A stretch of 64,000 bases of DNA, from positions 19,377,001-19,441,000 of the forward strand of contig JAWUZG010000013.1 in the NCBI GenBank assembly GCA_036785705.1, written 5' to 3'. Below the pieces are notes generated by a model. The model made no database searches. It worked only from the letters and a program-made list of their open reading frames with translations, and was not told where the DNA came from. Positions 13,713 through 26,604 of this stretch are shown here, in pieces; position 1 is the stretch's first letter, and each line of letters begins with the position of its first letter. This DNA comes from Acanthornis magna (lineage: Eukaryota > Chordata > Aves > Passeriformes > Acanthizidae). Made by a program: the position numbers and the translations under genes.

Positions 13713-13738
13713 TATTATGTTAAAGCTTTAACATAATA
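13713..13738. repeat. 26-bp perfect palindrome
   Basis: The half tattatgttaaag (13,713-13,725) is followed immediately by its exact reverse complement ctttaacataata (13,726-13,738), with no spacer. The centre is aagctt. Confidence 0.95.
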
Positions 13739-14746
13739 ATCTTTCTGAATGCAAATTGGTCGGAAACATTGACAATTAGTTGTTTCTACTGTGTTTTATT
13801 TCCTTCAATTTAGACAGTTAAATATAGACACAAAGTTTGATAATTACTCTCCAATTGGGAGATGTGCTATAAACAAATGAGATACAGTGTCTAAATTGAT
13901 TAGGAAATCTGCATAAAGCTTTCTTTAAATGCAAGATGTATTTTTTCATAACTGTGTAATTATTCATTAAACACCAACTGTTTAAAGTCAAGCAAATGAA
14001 ATATGAAAAAGTGTAGGATAACAACCAAAGTCAACTCATTTCAAAAGAATTTTCTTGAAAGGGTTCTCTGGAAATAAACACGTTTGATTTGAGCCAGTGA
14101 AACTTGTCAAACAAATCCAAGGAGGAGAGGATAATGTTTGCTGAGGATTTCATTGTGAAAAAAAAAACATTCCCATTTCCAAATACCATTTTCGTGTTGG
14201 TTTTTGAGAATCAAACATAACATTTTACCCAAAGTCTCCCAGAGCACAGTGATATTTAAGCTCTTAAGAAGTTTATTGGGAGAGCAAAACTCACCACTTC
14301 TTTTCTATCTGAAATATTTCCCCGATTTTCACTGTCAACTACTTTTCGTTCTAATTTTAAACATGAACTTAATTGCATTCAACACATTTGACTGCTTCCA
14401 TATGGAACAAGGCCACAGTGAGGTTTGTCAGACCACGGAGGTGCTGCCATTCGGAATCCTCCCATGAACTGAAGAGGCAGGGTAAGGCAATGGCACAGAG
14501 GAATTCTTCTGTGTACATCTGAACACTCCTTAAATAGCAGGAGCCTTTACATAAGGACATGTGTGCCCATCAGCTGTCGTGGGAGCTGCAGCTGGGGGCA
14601 TGGAGAGCTCCTGGCTCTGGGTGTTCAGCAGGACTGGAGCAGGACTGGGGAAGATTTGGATCCCCTGCTCATCAGTCCCCTCCCTGCTGCTGATCTGGTG
14701 GCTGTGTCAACCTTTATCCAGGAAAGGCAGGAGTTTGGCACACATG

Positions 14747-15045
14747 GAATCATGGAATGGTTTGGGTTGGAAGGGATCTTAAATCCCATCCAGTGCCACC
14801 CCTGCCATGGCAGGGACACCTCCCACTGTCCCAGGCTGCTCCAAGCCCTGTCCAGCCTGGCCTGGGACACTGCCAGGGATCCAGGGGCAGCCACAGCTTC
14901 TCTGGGCACCTGTGCCAGGGCCTGCCCACCCTCATTGTAGGAAACATCTTCCTTAAATCTGATCTAAACTGATCTTCCTTCCGTTTCAAACCATCGCCCC
15001 TTGTCCCATCGCAGCAGGACCTGCTAAAATGTTTGTCCCCAGTTA
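14747..15045 (-). mobile_element. CR1 LINE 3' fragment
   Basis: The + strand starts atggaatcatggaatggttt, then gggttggaagggatcttaaa, and continues through the same CR1 blocks as the copy at 2.1 kb to ccccttgtcccatcgcagca. It is close in sequence to the 2.1- and 44.7-kb copies and lacks the three-base insertion shared by the 23.8- and 44.7-kb copies. Confidence 0.9.
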
Positions 15046-18000
15046 GTCAAACTGAGAAGTCTGACACAGCTCATCCAGCTGCATTTTTCAGCCTGTCTGC
15101 CAGTTAAGCAGCAAGGGTTGTCATACATAAAGGTTTTTTTCAGAAATCTGATCTTATTCTCTGCTGCCAGTTAGGTTTAGCATAAGCAATTTTTTTTCCT
15201 CAGCTCTCTTTCCACTCTGTGGAAAAAACTGATGTTTTTCTTCCTAAGTCCAGCTGAGAAGTCAGCAAGCTGAGTGATTTGCAGATTGGAAAGTTGAAGG
15301 CAGCATGGATACAGCAAAACATTTGGCTTTAACTTTTTAAATGGAAGCACAAGGTTTGGATGGACCCAAGTCAAAGCATGTAATTTGGATTGATTAAACT
15401 ATATCAGAACTCTGGATTGCAGACTGATTTCACACAAGATGCTCTGAATGTTGTTTCCCCAGACTCATGAGGGTTCATGGACACCAATCTGATTTCACTG
15501 TTGTTCAAGGCTAGGAGATAAATCACACTGAAAATCAGTTTTTAAATGTTATGGCAGCCACAAGGAAGGGGTGGAGCGGCAGGAGGGAGGTGAATATCCT
15601 TGGGCTGTTGATAAGAGGAGAGAGAGTGGTTTCTAACCCAGTCTGCTGGCTAAGCCCTTATTACACTGGAGATGATGTTTGGGACTTCTACCCTATTTTG
15701 AATCACTTGTCATGGCTTCCTAATCCTGTTTTATTCCTCAGAGCTGGAAAATTTTCCTTGCATGTCTGTATTGCACAAACCACTTGAGTGTGTATCAGCC
15801 CTTATCCAAAATATTCTTTGAGATACCACTGCCATTGAATTCTAATGGCAGGAGATGCCCACACAGTTTATTAAATATTGAATGATTACCTTGGCTACAG
15901 AGTATTTATTTCCAGGCTGATAATTTTCTAAGTTGAATATTTATAATTAACTAAATTAGCTCTAAAGATTGTAAAATATCTTACCTACTACAATCTTCTC
16001 ATTGCACTTAAAGTCATGACTAGAACAAGGGCCATGCAAATGTAAAACTCTGTTAAAGAAATAATGGCTGTTTAGGAAGTTTGTTCATGTTTATGAGCAG
16101 AAACTAATCTTTTAAGAATTACAGTACCAAGAAATCCATGACTGTATATAATTCTGGCTGTTGGGGCAATAAATAAGCTGAAAGTAGAGAACACAACTGC
16201 TCCCTCTCTGAAATGTGGTAAGCCATAGTTCATAGAAAGGATCAATGTGCTTTCCTTTGGGCATTTCTTAGGAATAAGAGGTCACAGTATTGAAAGATGT
16301 CTCAGCCCAGCCTTCAAATTTAGATTGGTCTTACTTTCCTATCTCTGAATGCATTTACTCAGCTAAGACATAGAACAACTTCCTGAATTCCATTTTCCAT
16401 GGTGAATTTTCCATGGTGTTTTAACTACACTTTGCATGGAGCTGACCGTAACCACAAGACACTCTTTGGAGCAGATATGACATACGCAAGGACGTGGTCT
16501 GAGGCAAGTACTCATAATTTTCCCCTAGAGATTGAAAAGATGGAGAGACCTTCACGGACACAAGTTGAGGATTTTCAATTGCCAACAACTAATGTAAAAA
16601 TTGATTGGAGAAAACCCTTTAGGCTGGCAGACACTTTGCTGAGAAAGTTCTGCTGGGAGATGGTGAAGGCTTTAAATCAGACACTTACAGGGCTTGGTTG
16701 TCACTCAGCTTTCAAGCCCATCAAGAGAAAATAGTGCCTTTCTCCATGTGCTGGTTTATCTAATTTAGGGTGACTGAGATCATATAAACCTCGGTGTTCT
16801 GAATGATTAAATGCAAACTAACTGTTGGGCTTGCTTTTTCATTTTATTTGGTATAAATACACCAAATATTTGAGTTTCATAACTTGATTCATGGTCTGCC
16901 AGTTTGGGAAGTACTCACTCTTTCCCAGTTAATTCAGGAAGGCAACTAAAGCCAATTATTTTTGCCTGCTTGGGAAGTTCTCCCCTATTTGCTGAAAAGC
17001 TTAAAAAGGGTTAATTAAAATCCCTCCAAGTCTTTCCCCTGGTCTTTACATAAGTCTTTCTACTCCAGCAAGCTCAGGGTCAGTCCTTAAATCCTGTGTG
17101 TTATAGGGATGGATGTCTAAAGCAAATAATGAACAGGGGATAGAAGAGACACGAATGAGAAATAATCCTGATCCCAGCATAAAGAATGACCTAAAATATT
17201 GAAATGGAGTAGATTTGTGTCTTGACAACTCCTGCCCATGCTGCAAATAACAGCAAGACACATAAGTAATAGCCTTTTCTATCTAATCTTGCCAGAATTG
17301 CTCAAGAAATATCTTTTGGGGGATTAACTGTTCCTGAACACTTTCTTCAGTGTATCAGCTCAGAAAGCCTTTTTTCTTTGTCGTGTCTTTCTTACCTATG
17401 AGATTTTTCTTTAGACAAAAAGCAACCTCAACCCAGAAAGTGAAGCTTTTCAGATCCTATTAGAAAAGACCACATTTTGCTTGTGCCTTTTGTGCTGCTG
17501 TATTGAGGAAAGAAGCGGTGCTGCCACACTCATCTGGGAAATAAATGCTCAGGGCAAACAGAGGCAGCCAACTCAGGAGGAAGAGTTTTAGAGAAAACAG
17601 AACAAGGATATTGTTCTTGCTAAAAAAGAATTCCAATCAAGCCCTTTCCATATAAATTCAGTAAACCAGTTCCCACTTTTCCAAGTCCATATCTAGCTAT
17701 ACCTACAGGTGCTCACACAAACCCAGTCCTTCTTAGAATCCATTCAATACCCATACAGGCAAAATCCTTCCCTTTATTCGTCTTGGAGCTAATATGATAC
17801 TCCAGGCCCAGGAGATGGAGAATTAAAATATATATTCCATGTTATTCTGAAAATCAGATTATCAGAAAATGCCTCCTTGGCTCTCTACATGCCAGGTACA
17901 GCATCTTATAGTGGGACAATTAAAAAATTAAGGAAATGAGATGAAGCACTTTGTTACCAGAATTTCTTAGTCTTACAGTGGTGCAATTGAAAAAACTAAG

Positions 18001-19349
18001 GAAATGAGACAAAACACTTTGTTACCAGATCGCCTTAAAATACATAAAGTTCTGTTTGGATAATTTATTGCCTCTTGGAATTTTTATTGCAGGTCCTGTG
18101 CTTCTTCCCAGCCACATCAGAATACAGATTTCTCTGGTGAAAGACATCCAACACTGTGGTTAAAAAATTTGCACAGCAACTAATCCTGTTCTTTGGTGGA
18201 TAAAGCTAATATCCTGGAATATTCATGGATTTATCTGCATCTCTCTCTGTACCTCTGTCTACCTGTAGTAATTTCCCAAGGACAATTACAGCAGCCAGGG
18301 TTATTCTCACAGTCAGGAAAGAGAAATGTGAGAAGAAAGAACAAGATTATAAATTCAGCTTTCCTGTTACCAGCTCAGCAATGGAGGAGGGAAATCATTT
18401 TTCTCCTTCCTCACTGCGGGATCTCTGTGGATAACTGGGAACAAACTGAGGCTGTAAAGATCCTCCAGTCCATTTTGGGATGGAAACAGGACTTGACCAA
18501 TTACAGCCCCCACACCTCATAGGATCTGAGCAAGGAAGGGTAGGAAACCCTTGCTACATTTGGGATCACCATCCACACCAGGGATTTTACACACTGCTCA
18601 CCCCCTGTGCCACCACAGCTCCGATTATTTTATCAAAATCCGGAAAACCACACAATTTGGCTCAAATTTGTTGCGGGTTAAACCCTCCTGGTGTGTCACC
18701 GAGGCAAAATGGCTTTTGAGGAACACACATGTGGAACACAGAGCATTTCTCTGAGCCACTGTCAGGGCACGTTTGTGTTCGCAGAGCTCTAAACCTGTGC
18801 CATCACTTTCATTACAGACGAATATTCTCAGTGATGCATGTCTTGTCAGAAAAAATCATCTTAAAGCTGCGCTTTGGCAGTGCAGGCCTCATCCTGCGAG
18901 GCTTCTAAAGGAAAAAAAAAATTCCCAAAGCGTACTTTAAAATAAAAATATTGATTTTAGCTGATTCCTGACCCAGTGGATAAATATGAGCTTTTATCCT
19001 GCTTTGGGAAGCCTGGGAATACAGGGCTTGTTTGTCCCTGCTGCTGAGGAAGATGAGCTGTCTCTGGAATTACACTTTCGGTTTAATTGATAAAGCAAGC
19101 TGCTTGTTGATAAAGCCTCTGAGTTTGCTTCAGCATTGCTTTTTCATCCCCTCCAGTTGCAAGAAGTCTTTTTTAAGGCAGGTTTTTACTTGTCCCTAAA
19201 ATGGACAAATCCTTATGAGATTTCCTTCTGGAAATCATGCCAAAGAGGACAGGAAAATCATGGCCAGAAATTGTCCAGCTTTTTAAAATCAAAAGATTTG
19301 GATTTTCTGCCCTTTCAATCCTATTGCCACCTCCCAGTAACACATGGGG
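15046..19349. other. Intergenic, no gene recognised
   Basis: Unique sequence with a 67-bp two-copy duplication at 17,904-18,037 and a 14-base direct repeat (aattttccatggtg type) near 16,391-16,419. A 111-codon ORF at 16,399-16,734 has no recognisable homology. Confidence 0.5.
17904..18037. repeat. Two-copy tandem duplication, 67-bp period
   Basis: The copy beginning tcttatagtgggacaatta (17,904) is followed exactly 67 bases later by tcttacagtggtgcaattg (17,971). Both contain the words aaggaaatgaga and cactttgttaccaga at matching offsets. The copies differ by scattered substitutions, so the event is not recent. Confidence 0.85.
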
Positions 19350-19404
19350 AAGGAGATGACCTTTAAAGGTCCCTTCCACCCCACACCGTTCTGTGATCCC
19401 ACGA
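19350..19404 (+). mobile_element. CR1 LINE 3'-terminal scrap
   Basis: The stretch gatgacctttaaaggtccct, then tccaccccacaccgttctgt and gatccc, matches the last about 50 bases of CR1. Confidence 0.75.
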
Positions 19405-21860
19405 TCTGAAATCGCTGCCCTGCCAGGGCGTGTTAGAGTATTTCCTGAGGAACAGACATGCAGTTGGTGCTAATTGGATTGAACTTTTTATTCTGCGAGT
19501 GTGCTCTCCGGTGGAGCTCATTGCAATGCTCTTCCTTTCCCTAAAGTTAGCATCAAAGACAGTGTCAGGTGTTAAAGAGGTCTGATGGGGGAAAAAGAGG
19601 AAGGAAAGTAGCAGAGATCTGAGTTTTGGTCTCTCCCCTCCACTAACGGGGAAGAAATGTCAGAAGGTTTGCAAGAAAGTTTAGGAGAAAATAAATTTAA
19701 AATCCACTGTGACCTTACCCAACTGGAATCAAAAAGTGGGAAAATGTCCAGGGAGGAGGAATTATGATAGCTGGAAATCCAAGGCAAATGCGCTGTTTGC
19801 AAATGAGGAAATATTGCAGAAGATTTGCATTAAGACAACCTCAATTTCTCTGCACTTAAAGCCATTTTTGAAGGCATTTTTCCCGTTTCAAAAAGTGTAA
19901 CTGGAGGAAAAAAGAAGCTGCAGCATCGTCTGGCTGTGGGGCTGAGGGACATTGCTGCTGTGTCCAGGTGTGGAGATGCTCTTCCTGCACTGCTTCCTCC
20001 CCTCCCAGGCCCAGAGGACGAGGAGGAACAACTCCTTGAAGCTAATTAAATTATACTGATTTCAAAGGGAAGTAAAAAAAACCATTTTGTTAGTGATAAT
20101 TAACATATTTTCTTTTACATGAGAGAAAAAAAAAAATCAGTGTTTTGCAAGGAAAGCAAATCCCCATTTGTAGCTTTCTGTTCAAGTCTTTAGGGGGTTC
20201 ACCTTTCCCACAAATAACAAAAGTGGGGACTTAGTGCTAATGTAATAAAACTAAAACTCATGATGAAGACCAGGAGATCCTCAACACTAGGAGAAGAAAT
20301 CAGTCAGCAACTCCTTTAATATTTCTCTCTTTACAGCTACCAGATCAATGAGGCACTCAGGACTGCAGAGGAAATTCTTACATGAACACTGTTAAAACAT
20401 TTTCATCTCCAGAGCTTGCCAAGAAAACGCAGGTGCTCCTGGAGCCCTGAGTAATAACAAGCCAGGGCTCCTGGGTCTGGATGACAGGTGTTCCTGACAA
20501 AAGGAAGTCATCTTTCTGCGTGGGAGATAATTGCAAGTGATGTTTATTATGCCTTGGGTTGATAAAAATCAAATAGTGATTAAGGGCATAGACAAAACTT
20601 CATCACTTTCTTCTTTTCTGCCTTATAATTAGATTTCGTGGCTAGAATCTCAGCTATCAGGTGAAATTTAATATAAGAAAAGCAAAAAATGCTTTAGAAT
20701 ATTATGATATAAAGGATATAACAGCTCACTTCAAAGTCTATGTCCTCACTTGCTCCTTGCACAAATCTTAAGTCTTCTTGTGTGTTTGCTTTTTTCCTTT
20801 TCTCATGGTTTCTCTGAACCTTTATCAGAAGAGTGTTTTAAAAAGACAAATGGATTAACCAGCAGACATGGAAATAGCCTATATGAATGTGGATTCAATT
20901 AACTTTTCCCATGGAAAGAACTCCCTTGAGACAGGTCAGGAGTCCTTGGTAAAAATAAACTGATGTTACCCCTGTTCATTTACAGCTAATAAATGCACAG
21001 TGCTACTGTGAACTGGGTGATTTTCCAATTTTTTCCATCAGAAGCTTGCTGAGCTTGGACACCAGTCTGGCTCTGTGTCTCTGCCTGAGTTTTGCACAGG
21101 TTCTCTTTGATTCCACGCAGACTGGACTGAGTGAGAAGAGCACAGGAGAAAGCAGCCAATACTTGGCTATTTCATCGTTTGGGTTATTATAAATATTTAC
21201 TGCATTAGAAAAAATAAAAATAAAGGAGATGACCAGGGAGAGTTATGGCTGACTGAAAGGCAGTGACTGTTTTGGGGGAGTTTTATCCCTGTGTTCTACA
21301 CTAGTGGAGAGATGAGGGATGTTGTTAAGCTGCTGAACATGGACCACTGTGGCAAAATATGAAACTCCTGCAACCAGACCTCAGCACTCTTTGGGTTCAG
21401 CTACTAAATGAAAAAAAAAAAGATTAACCCTTGTGGAATTTAACATAACTCACCAATTTTGCATTTGCGTTTTTTATGGAACGTGCTCTGCTCCAGGCCC
21501 AAGGAGAGCCATCGCACATGGCCTGCCATAAAATGAATGTCATGTTTGCTGTGAAAAGAAACTGCTGGAGCTACAAATGAGATGTCTCAGAGCTAAAGTC
21601 CTGTTTGGTGTCAATAAAGGATCTCTGGATTTGCTCTTCCAGATTTTTGTGATCTTAATAATTTGATACAAGAAGGCAACATTTTGTTCAAAGGGCAGAC
21701 AATGATCCATCTTTCTAGCTTACAGGGAAATGCTAGTGCAGCTGCATTTGTGGTGATTCAGTGTCAGAACCTGCTGGTGTGGTCAATGGCAGCGTGATTG
21801 CTTTGCATTGACACAGAAACGTGTGGGGAGCTTTCACCTCTTTTTGCCCTCCATTTACCC
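19405..21860. other. Intergenic, no gene recognised
   Basis: Unique sequence with short A-runs (near 20,129-20,138 and 21,411-21,421). No exon or transposon is recognised. Confidence 0.55.
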
Positions 21861-22017
21861 AAAAAAGCTGTGGCTGCCCCTGGATCCCTGGCAGTGTCCA
21901 TGGCCAGGCTGCACAGGGCTTGGAGCAGCCTGGGACAGAGGAAGGTGTCCCTGCCATGGCAGGGGTGGAATGGGATAGGCTTTAAGGTCCATTCCAATCC
22001 AACTCATGATTCTATTT
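21861..22017 (+). mobile_element. CR1 LINE 3' fragment
   Basis: It contains agctgtggctgcccctggat, tggagcagcctgggacag and ggtgtccctgccatggcagg, then gctttaaggtccattccaat and a 3' end atgattctatt. The 5' end is truncated. Confidence 0.9.
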
Positions 22018-23711
22018 TGCTTGTAAAATGTTGACTTAGATTTACGGGTTCTAACCAAAACCCTTTCACACTAATAACATTTTAAACAAAAAAGCTGAAC
22101 TGATGGCAAGGGCAGGCCATGCCTCTTCAACAGTGCTTCCCAAACTATGGCCTGGAAATAAAATGTGTCTTTTTAAAAGGCTGCTGGGTTTATTGAAGGG
22201 ATTGCGTAATTCCTTCATTACCATGGCAAGTCAGTTAAATCAATAATTAAAATTAGAATTTCAAAGTCCTTAAACCTAGTGGACCTGCAGAAGAGCTGCC
22301 AGTGAAAAAAGCCTTATAAAACCTTGTCAATATATCACAGATCCAAGGGAATCACAGACCCAAAAGAGCTGTTACAGGGACATAATTGAAGCCTTTAATA
22401 GACTGCTTTGCAGTGAGTCTCTTAGTCTCTGAGAGAATGAATTGGAAGTCCCTTCCCTGAGCTGGAATGGCATTAATAAGCTTTACAGCATATTTAAATT
22501 AGTGAAGCAATCAGGTGCAGAATTTGCAGGTGACACACAAGGAGTTGAGCCTTGAAGTCCAAAATCCCAGCAGAGTAAGGCAGGCAAAGCAAAACCAAGC
22601 TCTGGAAAAAATATATATGCTCATGGAAATTAAATGTATTTTTGAACCCAAACTCTTCTGCCCAGCCTGAGGCAAAGAGCCAAATATCCTTCGTTAATAA
22701 AACAGACACATTTGGTTATCCCCATATGTATCATAACCTCCTCCCCTGCAGAACTTATTAGAAAGAGCAGAAATGCTATTCTGTTCAGTTAAAAAAAAAC
22801 CCCAAGCAAACCAAACCCCAAACCAACCAAGACACAAAAAGCGAGTATTGCAATCACTAGATAACAAGATTAATAATGGACAATTCATGCAAAGGAGTGG
22901 ATAGATATGAACATCCACATAAAAGTGTTATAATAAGAGAAATTATGACAAATAAAATACTTAGCCAACTGCTAAATGGAAGTTTACAAGGGTGCATGCT
23001 CATGTATGACTTTTTATATAGAAGCAAGCACTGACATCTACGTATCATTTTAAAAGCCTTCTGTTCAAGCCTCTATTTTCATCTTTGCTGAGTGAGAAGG
23101 AGCCAGCCCAGTTTAAAACAAGAGGAAATTGAAATACCACACATCTAAAAAGAGCAAGTGTGACAAAAGTGATTTCTGCTCTGACATTTTGAAGGAGTAC
23201 AGGGTAAAGCGAACAAATTCTATCTAGAGCAGTGTAGATGTGACAGGTGTCACTTATATCACTTATATCACTTACAGGACCCATATAAAATGTAACATCT
23301 AGCAAATTCCATCCTGCCTTTTCTCCACAGAAAATGGGAATTAATTTGCATTACCTGTCTTCAGACAACCAGGAATATTTGGGGTCTAATAATTGGCGAC
23401 TGTTTGTCTTCTTCATCTGCATTTCAAATATCCATTGCTTTTCCCAGGGCAGTTTAAATCCCAGAGTGATGGCACATCGTAGGTGGTGTTACGAGAGGTC
23501 ACCCTGAGCTTAATTACTCTCCACAAATAAAAGCCTTTCAATTCCCACTTGGATACAGGTCCCTGGATCTCTTCAAGTCCTTCCAAGTCACCTTCCCAAG
23601 CGCAAACTTCCCAAGGCAAAGCCAAGCTCAGGCTACTCCATCAATTCCCAAGAGAGCTCTGATTGCAAAGACAATTCTCTCTCAGCTGGTGCAAAAAGCA
23701 TCCCAGAGAGG
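22018..23711. other. Intergenic, no gene recognised
   Basis: Unique sequence with an A/C-rich run at 22,790-22,831 and a small three-copy atatcactt repeat near 23,249-23,273. No exon is recognised. Confidence 0.55.
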
Positions 23712-23905
23712 AAGGGAAATGGGATCCTGGCACAGGTGCCCAGAGCAGCTGTGGCTGCCCCTGGATCCCTGGCAGTGTCCAAGGCCAGGCTGGACATTGG
23801 GGCTTGGAGCAGCCTGGGACAGTGGGAGGTGTCCCTGCCATGGCAGGGGTGGCACTGGATGGGCTTTACTGTCCCTTCCAACCCAAACCATCTAAGATTC
23901 GATCA
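23712..23905 (+). mobile_element. CR1 LINE 3' fragment
   Basis: It runs from tggcacaggtgcccagagca through the canonical CR1 blocks to cttccaacccaaaccatcta. It carries the ggacattggggcttgg variant, three bases longer than the 2.1- and 14.8-kb copies, and shares that variant with the 44.7-kb copy. Confidence 0.92.
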
Positions 23906-25360
23906 TAACACTTCAACAGTTCATGGCGGCTGGAAATCATCGTTTCTAGAAAGGTTTGAAACAGAAAGGGTTTTGGTGTGTGCTGAAAAATCTGACCTAA
24001 AGTAATGGCATTATTCTACAGGCTGCAATATTATGGATATACTAATTCAATTCTAATTTAAATATGACAGAATTTTGTTTGTTTAATTGGAGTTTTTCAA
24101 CATCTCTCAAAGATGCTAATTTTCCCATTAGTTACTCTTTTATTCATTAGCATTAAGAAAGAGGCGAGGAGTAAAAATAGATTGAGAACAAAAAAAAAAG
24201 AAAACCAAAGAAGAAGTCTCTTGTATCTTTAAAAGAATCAAAATATAGCTAATTATTTTTTGTTAATAAATATTTTTGGGTGAGAAATGGCAGTGCAATT
24301 AAAATCTATTGACCAAGCTCTATTTTGGGCCCCCCTTTTGGTCCTTGAGGTAAACCAAATAAAGCAGGTACATCCACGCACTCTCTCCTTTAAAAGAATG
24401 CTGTTCTAACAGAGCTCCGTGTGAAGATGAAGTGTGACTCAATATCTGCATCATTGATGGTGCTGATATGGAGTGACTCTAAAATATGAGTTGTGAACCA
24501 AACCCCGTGCTGGAATATGTCATTTAACATCCTGTGTTTGTCAGAATAACACTGAGGGACTAAGTCACTGAGCTTGCTCATCCCCGAGCAGGTCCCCAGG
24601 AAGGAAGCTCTCACCTGGCTCTGAAGGCACTCAGGGAGAGGGAGAATTCTGCCGTCCACCTCCACACACATCCACCCACAAACCTCCCTGACTCAAAGCT
24701 TCCCATGCCTTTCTGCTCTTCCCGGCTTGATTTGATTTCCTCAGCTGCCCTAAGAGTCCTTAAAAACCCATCCAGCAGGCAGGAGTGCCAGGAGCACCAG
24801 CCATGTGCCTCCAGAGCTGATGTTTCTTTAATTCCATGAAGCAAAGCAGCAGCGACAGCCCGAGCGTGAATAATTCACCAGGAGGGCTCTGGGGAGCAGC
24901 TGTGGAGCTGTCCTGGTGCTCTCAGCTCGAGGGCTGTGAGGTGAAGCAGTGGAGGGTTTCTCTCCCCACATACCCAGAGTGGTGGCCCATGAGAAGCCAT
25001 CTGGCTGGCCAGGAGCTCCCAGTTAATCCCAGTGTGCCACACGTGGAACCTGCTGGGGAGTGAGGAGCCAGGCAAGGATCCAGCGGTGATGCTCTTTGTC
25101 TGGGGCTAGGGAGAGTAGGGGCTGAAGCAAATCAATTTGTGGTCAGCGAAGGTGACAGGGAAGGTGTAAAGGTCACCTCTGACACCCCCAAGAGTGACAG
25201 AGCTGTGGCTTCTGTCTCCAGCCTGAAACCCTGCCAAGGGTTTGCAGGGCTCTGGCAGAAGGGACACCAAAGTCAACTCCCACGAGAGCCCCAACAGCTT
25301 CCTTGTCTGCCTTGGGCTCAGTGGCCTTAGGGTCTGCTCTGACCTAAACAACTCTGTGAC
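23906..25360. other. Intergenic, no gene recognised
   Basis: AT-rich to about 24,400, then GC-moderate. The last bases before the minisatellite (gacctaaacaactctgtgac) resemble a CR1 3' terminus. No gene is recognised. Confidence 0.5.
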
Positions 25361-25668
25361 TCCATCCCAGGATTCCATCCCAGGATTCCAACCCAGGATT
25401 CCAACCCAGGATTCCATCCCAGGTTTCCATCCCAGGATTCCATCCCAGGATTCCAACCCAGGATTACATCCCAGGATTCCATCCTAGGATTCCAACCCAG
25501 GATTCCATCCCAGGATTCCAACCCAGGATTCTATCCCAGGATTCCAACCCAGGATTCCAGCCCAGGATTCTATCCCAAGATTCCAACCCAGGATTCCATC
25601 CTAGGATTCCATCCCAAGATTCCAACCCAGGATTCCATCCCAGGATTCCAACCCAGGATTCCATCCCC
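25361..25668. repeat. 13-bp minisatellite, about 23-24 units
   Basis: The tandem unit is ggattccatccca with variants (ccaaccca, ccatccta, ctatccca, ccagccca). The 13-base period gives a 39-base, 13-codon pattern on the - strand (ILGWNPGMESWDG), so ORFs across it are artefacts of the repeat. Confidence 0.95.
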
Positions 25669-26469
25669 TGGGGAAGGGGCAGTGACTCTGCAGTGCTCAG
25701 TCGCCAGCTGGGGTTAACCCTCGGCAGATGCCCGGCGGATTCTTTCCTCCTGATTTGCATCAAACGAAGCAATTTGATGGGTCCATGGTGCTCCCTTGAG
25801 TACACATGATAAATAAACCCAGAAGTGTTCAGCAAACCTCCTCTGCTGCAGGGATTAGCAACAGGGGAATTAGTTATGTAAATCACTTGGGCCTTCAGAA
25901 TACGAAATACACACCGAGACTCAAATCACTCACTGAGAGAAAACTTCAGCTTCCTCCTGAAATCTACAAAGGTTGTCCCCTTGACTGTGGATTTCCCCCC
26001 AAATCTGACCTTCCATATTCCATCACAGCTTCACCGAACTCTCTCATTCTGCCTCCCATTATTTCACATCTATCGCATAGGGAGAACCCTCTTTTCCTGA
26101 CTGTCATCCCTAATCCTTTATCTCCAGGCATAAATTTCCTCCCCCACTGCTCACCCAGGCTTGACACTGCTGCCAGACCTCCATCACGGCAGGGAATTAC
26201 TCAGGAGCAGAGCTTTTCAATCCTGGAGGCACCACAGCTCACTGGAGGGATAACAGCACGCTGTGTCAGGAAACCCTGATAAACCCACGGCCTCGAGCAT
26301 TGAAGGAAGGAGAAAATACTGAATTCCATGTCCTTATGCAGCTGGGGATCCTGCAGGGTTCATTTGAGCCCAGGAGGAGGCTGCGTGTGGGAAGAAGAGT
26401 AAGGAATCACCTTGATGCCAAGTGGGGATGAAATTCTCCTTTTCCAGTGTCACAGAGTACCTGCCTCTC
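25669..26469. other. Intergenic, no gene recognised
   Basis: Unique sequence. The 157-codon + frame at 25,806-26,279 has no recognisable family. Confidence 0.5.
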
Positions 26470-26604
26470 ATATATATCTATATCTGTATCTAATCTCTAT
26501 CTCTATCTCTATCTCTATCTCTATCTCTATCTCTATCTATCTATATCTATATCTATATCTATATCTATATCTATATCTATATCTATATCTATATCTATAT
26601 ATCT
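26470..26604. repeat. Compound hexanucleotide microsatellite (CTCTAT)n then (ATATCT)n
   Basis: After a short tatatcta lead, ctctat repeats without interruption from about 26,494 to 26,537. It then switches cleanly to atatct up to about 26,603. The two tracts differ by one base per unit. Confidence 0.95.

Larger units (their letters stand above)
12501..14746. other. Intergenic, AT-rich, no gene recognised
   Basis: From about 12,940 the sequence becomes AT-rich. It contains a 14-bp-arm hairpin (13,596-13,627) and a 26-bp perfect palindrome (13,713-13,738). No exon or known transposon is recognised. Confidence 0.55.

Noticed and set aside
16399..16734. 111-codon + ORF in AT-rich DNA
   Set aside because: No recognisable domain, no splice context and no repeat link; a frame of this length is expected by chance in 64 kb.
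25327..25886. Repetitive Trp/Gly-rich protein (NPGMESWDGILGW type)
   Set aside because: Produced by the 13-bp minisatellite, which is open in all frames lacking a stop in the unit; not a gene.
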